Below, piece after piece: positions 63,800-64,000 of a DNA stretch of 64,000 bases (the stretch's first letter is position 1; the number at the start of each line of letters is the position of its first letter). Position numbers and translations under genes: made by a program. Source of the stretch: Ascarosepion bandense (taxonomy: Eukaryota > Mollusca > Cephalopoda > Sepiida > Sepiidae); assembly GCA_037127315.1 (NCBI GenBank), contig JBBBDQ010000420.1, positions 2,938,501 to 3,002,500 on the forward strand. Direction: 5' to 3'. The notes beneath the pieces were generated by a model. That model had not been told where the DNA came from. It did no database searches and was given only the letters and a program-made list of their open reading frames with translations.

Positions 63800-64000
63800 T
63801 GTTATTTCAAATGAATGGCATTAAAAGGTTAAGAACAAGCAAGACCCCTTTCATCAGGGAGGCATTATTGTATGTACAATGTGGACCAATCAGAGTAAAG
63901 CAACTTTTACTTTGGAGAATATGTGGGAAGATTTAAAATTAATCTTGGTGGGAGGTGGTATTAAAATTTTATAAAATTAAGATCAGCATTATTAATTAAC
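63800..64000. other. Unannotated DNA at window end
   Basis: Nothing recognised. Confidence 0.5.

Overview
The window looks like intergenic or intronic DNA from an invertebrate animal, most plausibly a cephalopod mollusc such as an octopus. The reasons are strong AT-richness, very dense interspersed repeats, dozens of long (TA)n tracts, several tRNA-derived SINE families, APE-type LINEs, Penelope-like elements (PLEs) and Tc1/mariner fossils. The organism call rests on repeat style, not on a diagnostic host gene. I found no host protein-coding exon I can defend. Every ORF I could interpret is a decayed transposable element or a low-complexity translation.

Layout. Positions 0-2.9 kb hold a four-unit array of a LINE-tail repeat, a LINE 3' end, a SINE, and an internally deleted LINE whose endonuclease is fused in frame to the C-terminus. 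3-13 kb is AT-rich DNA with dispersed SINEs, RTE-like and CR1/Jockey-like LINE fragments, and a SINE carrying a 5S rRNA-like head. 13.56-21.07 kb is a large diverged satellite array (monomers about 120-155 bp). It is invaded by a TTAA-flanked piggyBac-like element that itself contains a SINE, by a second 5S-tRNA composite SINE, and by other SINEs. 21.1-28.8 kb holds a PLE GIY-YIG remnant inside a large inverted repeat, an internally deleted Tc1/mariner element, a third 5S-like SINE, an RTE fragment and a mariner fragment.

28.9-40 kb holds a LINE reverse transcriptase with an FADD box, a near-canonical hammerhead ribozyme fold, a tandem trimer of a tRNA-like SINE, an RTE graveyard with an eight-unit tandem amplification of one RT segment, and paired 300-bp LTR-like repeats. 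40.7-44.6 kb holds TA-bounded repeat modules, a 200-bp imperfect palindrome and a Tc1/mariner transposase pseudogene. 45-51.7 kb holds large AT-rich direct repeats followed by a nearly complete but frameshifted R2/NeSL-like LINE (RT with YMDD, CCHC finger, restriction-like endonuclease), an LTR-like module, and a second C-terminal fragment of the same LINE type. 51.8-64 kb holds LINE and PLE fragments in a dense cluster of (TA)n tracts, palindromes and SINE blocks. It ends in a second hammerhead-like fold.

The elements interact as parasites and hosts of each other rather than as a pathway. Target-site duplications and nesting give a relative order of insertions. The least expected signals are the two three-helix hammerhead folds, the 5S-tRNA composite SINEs, and LINE fragments that have become tandem repeats.
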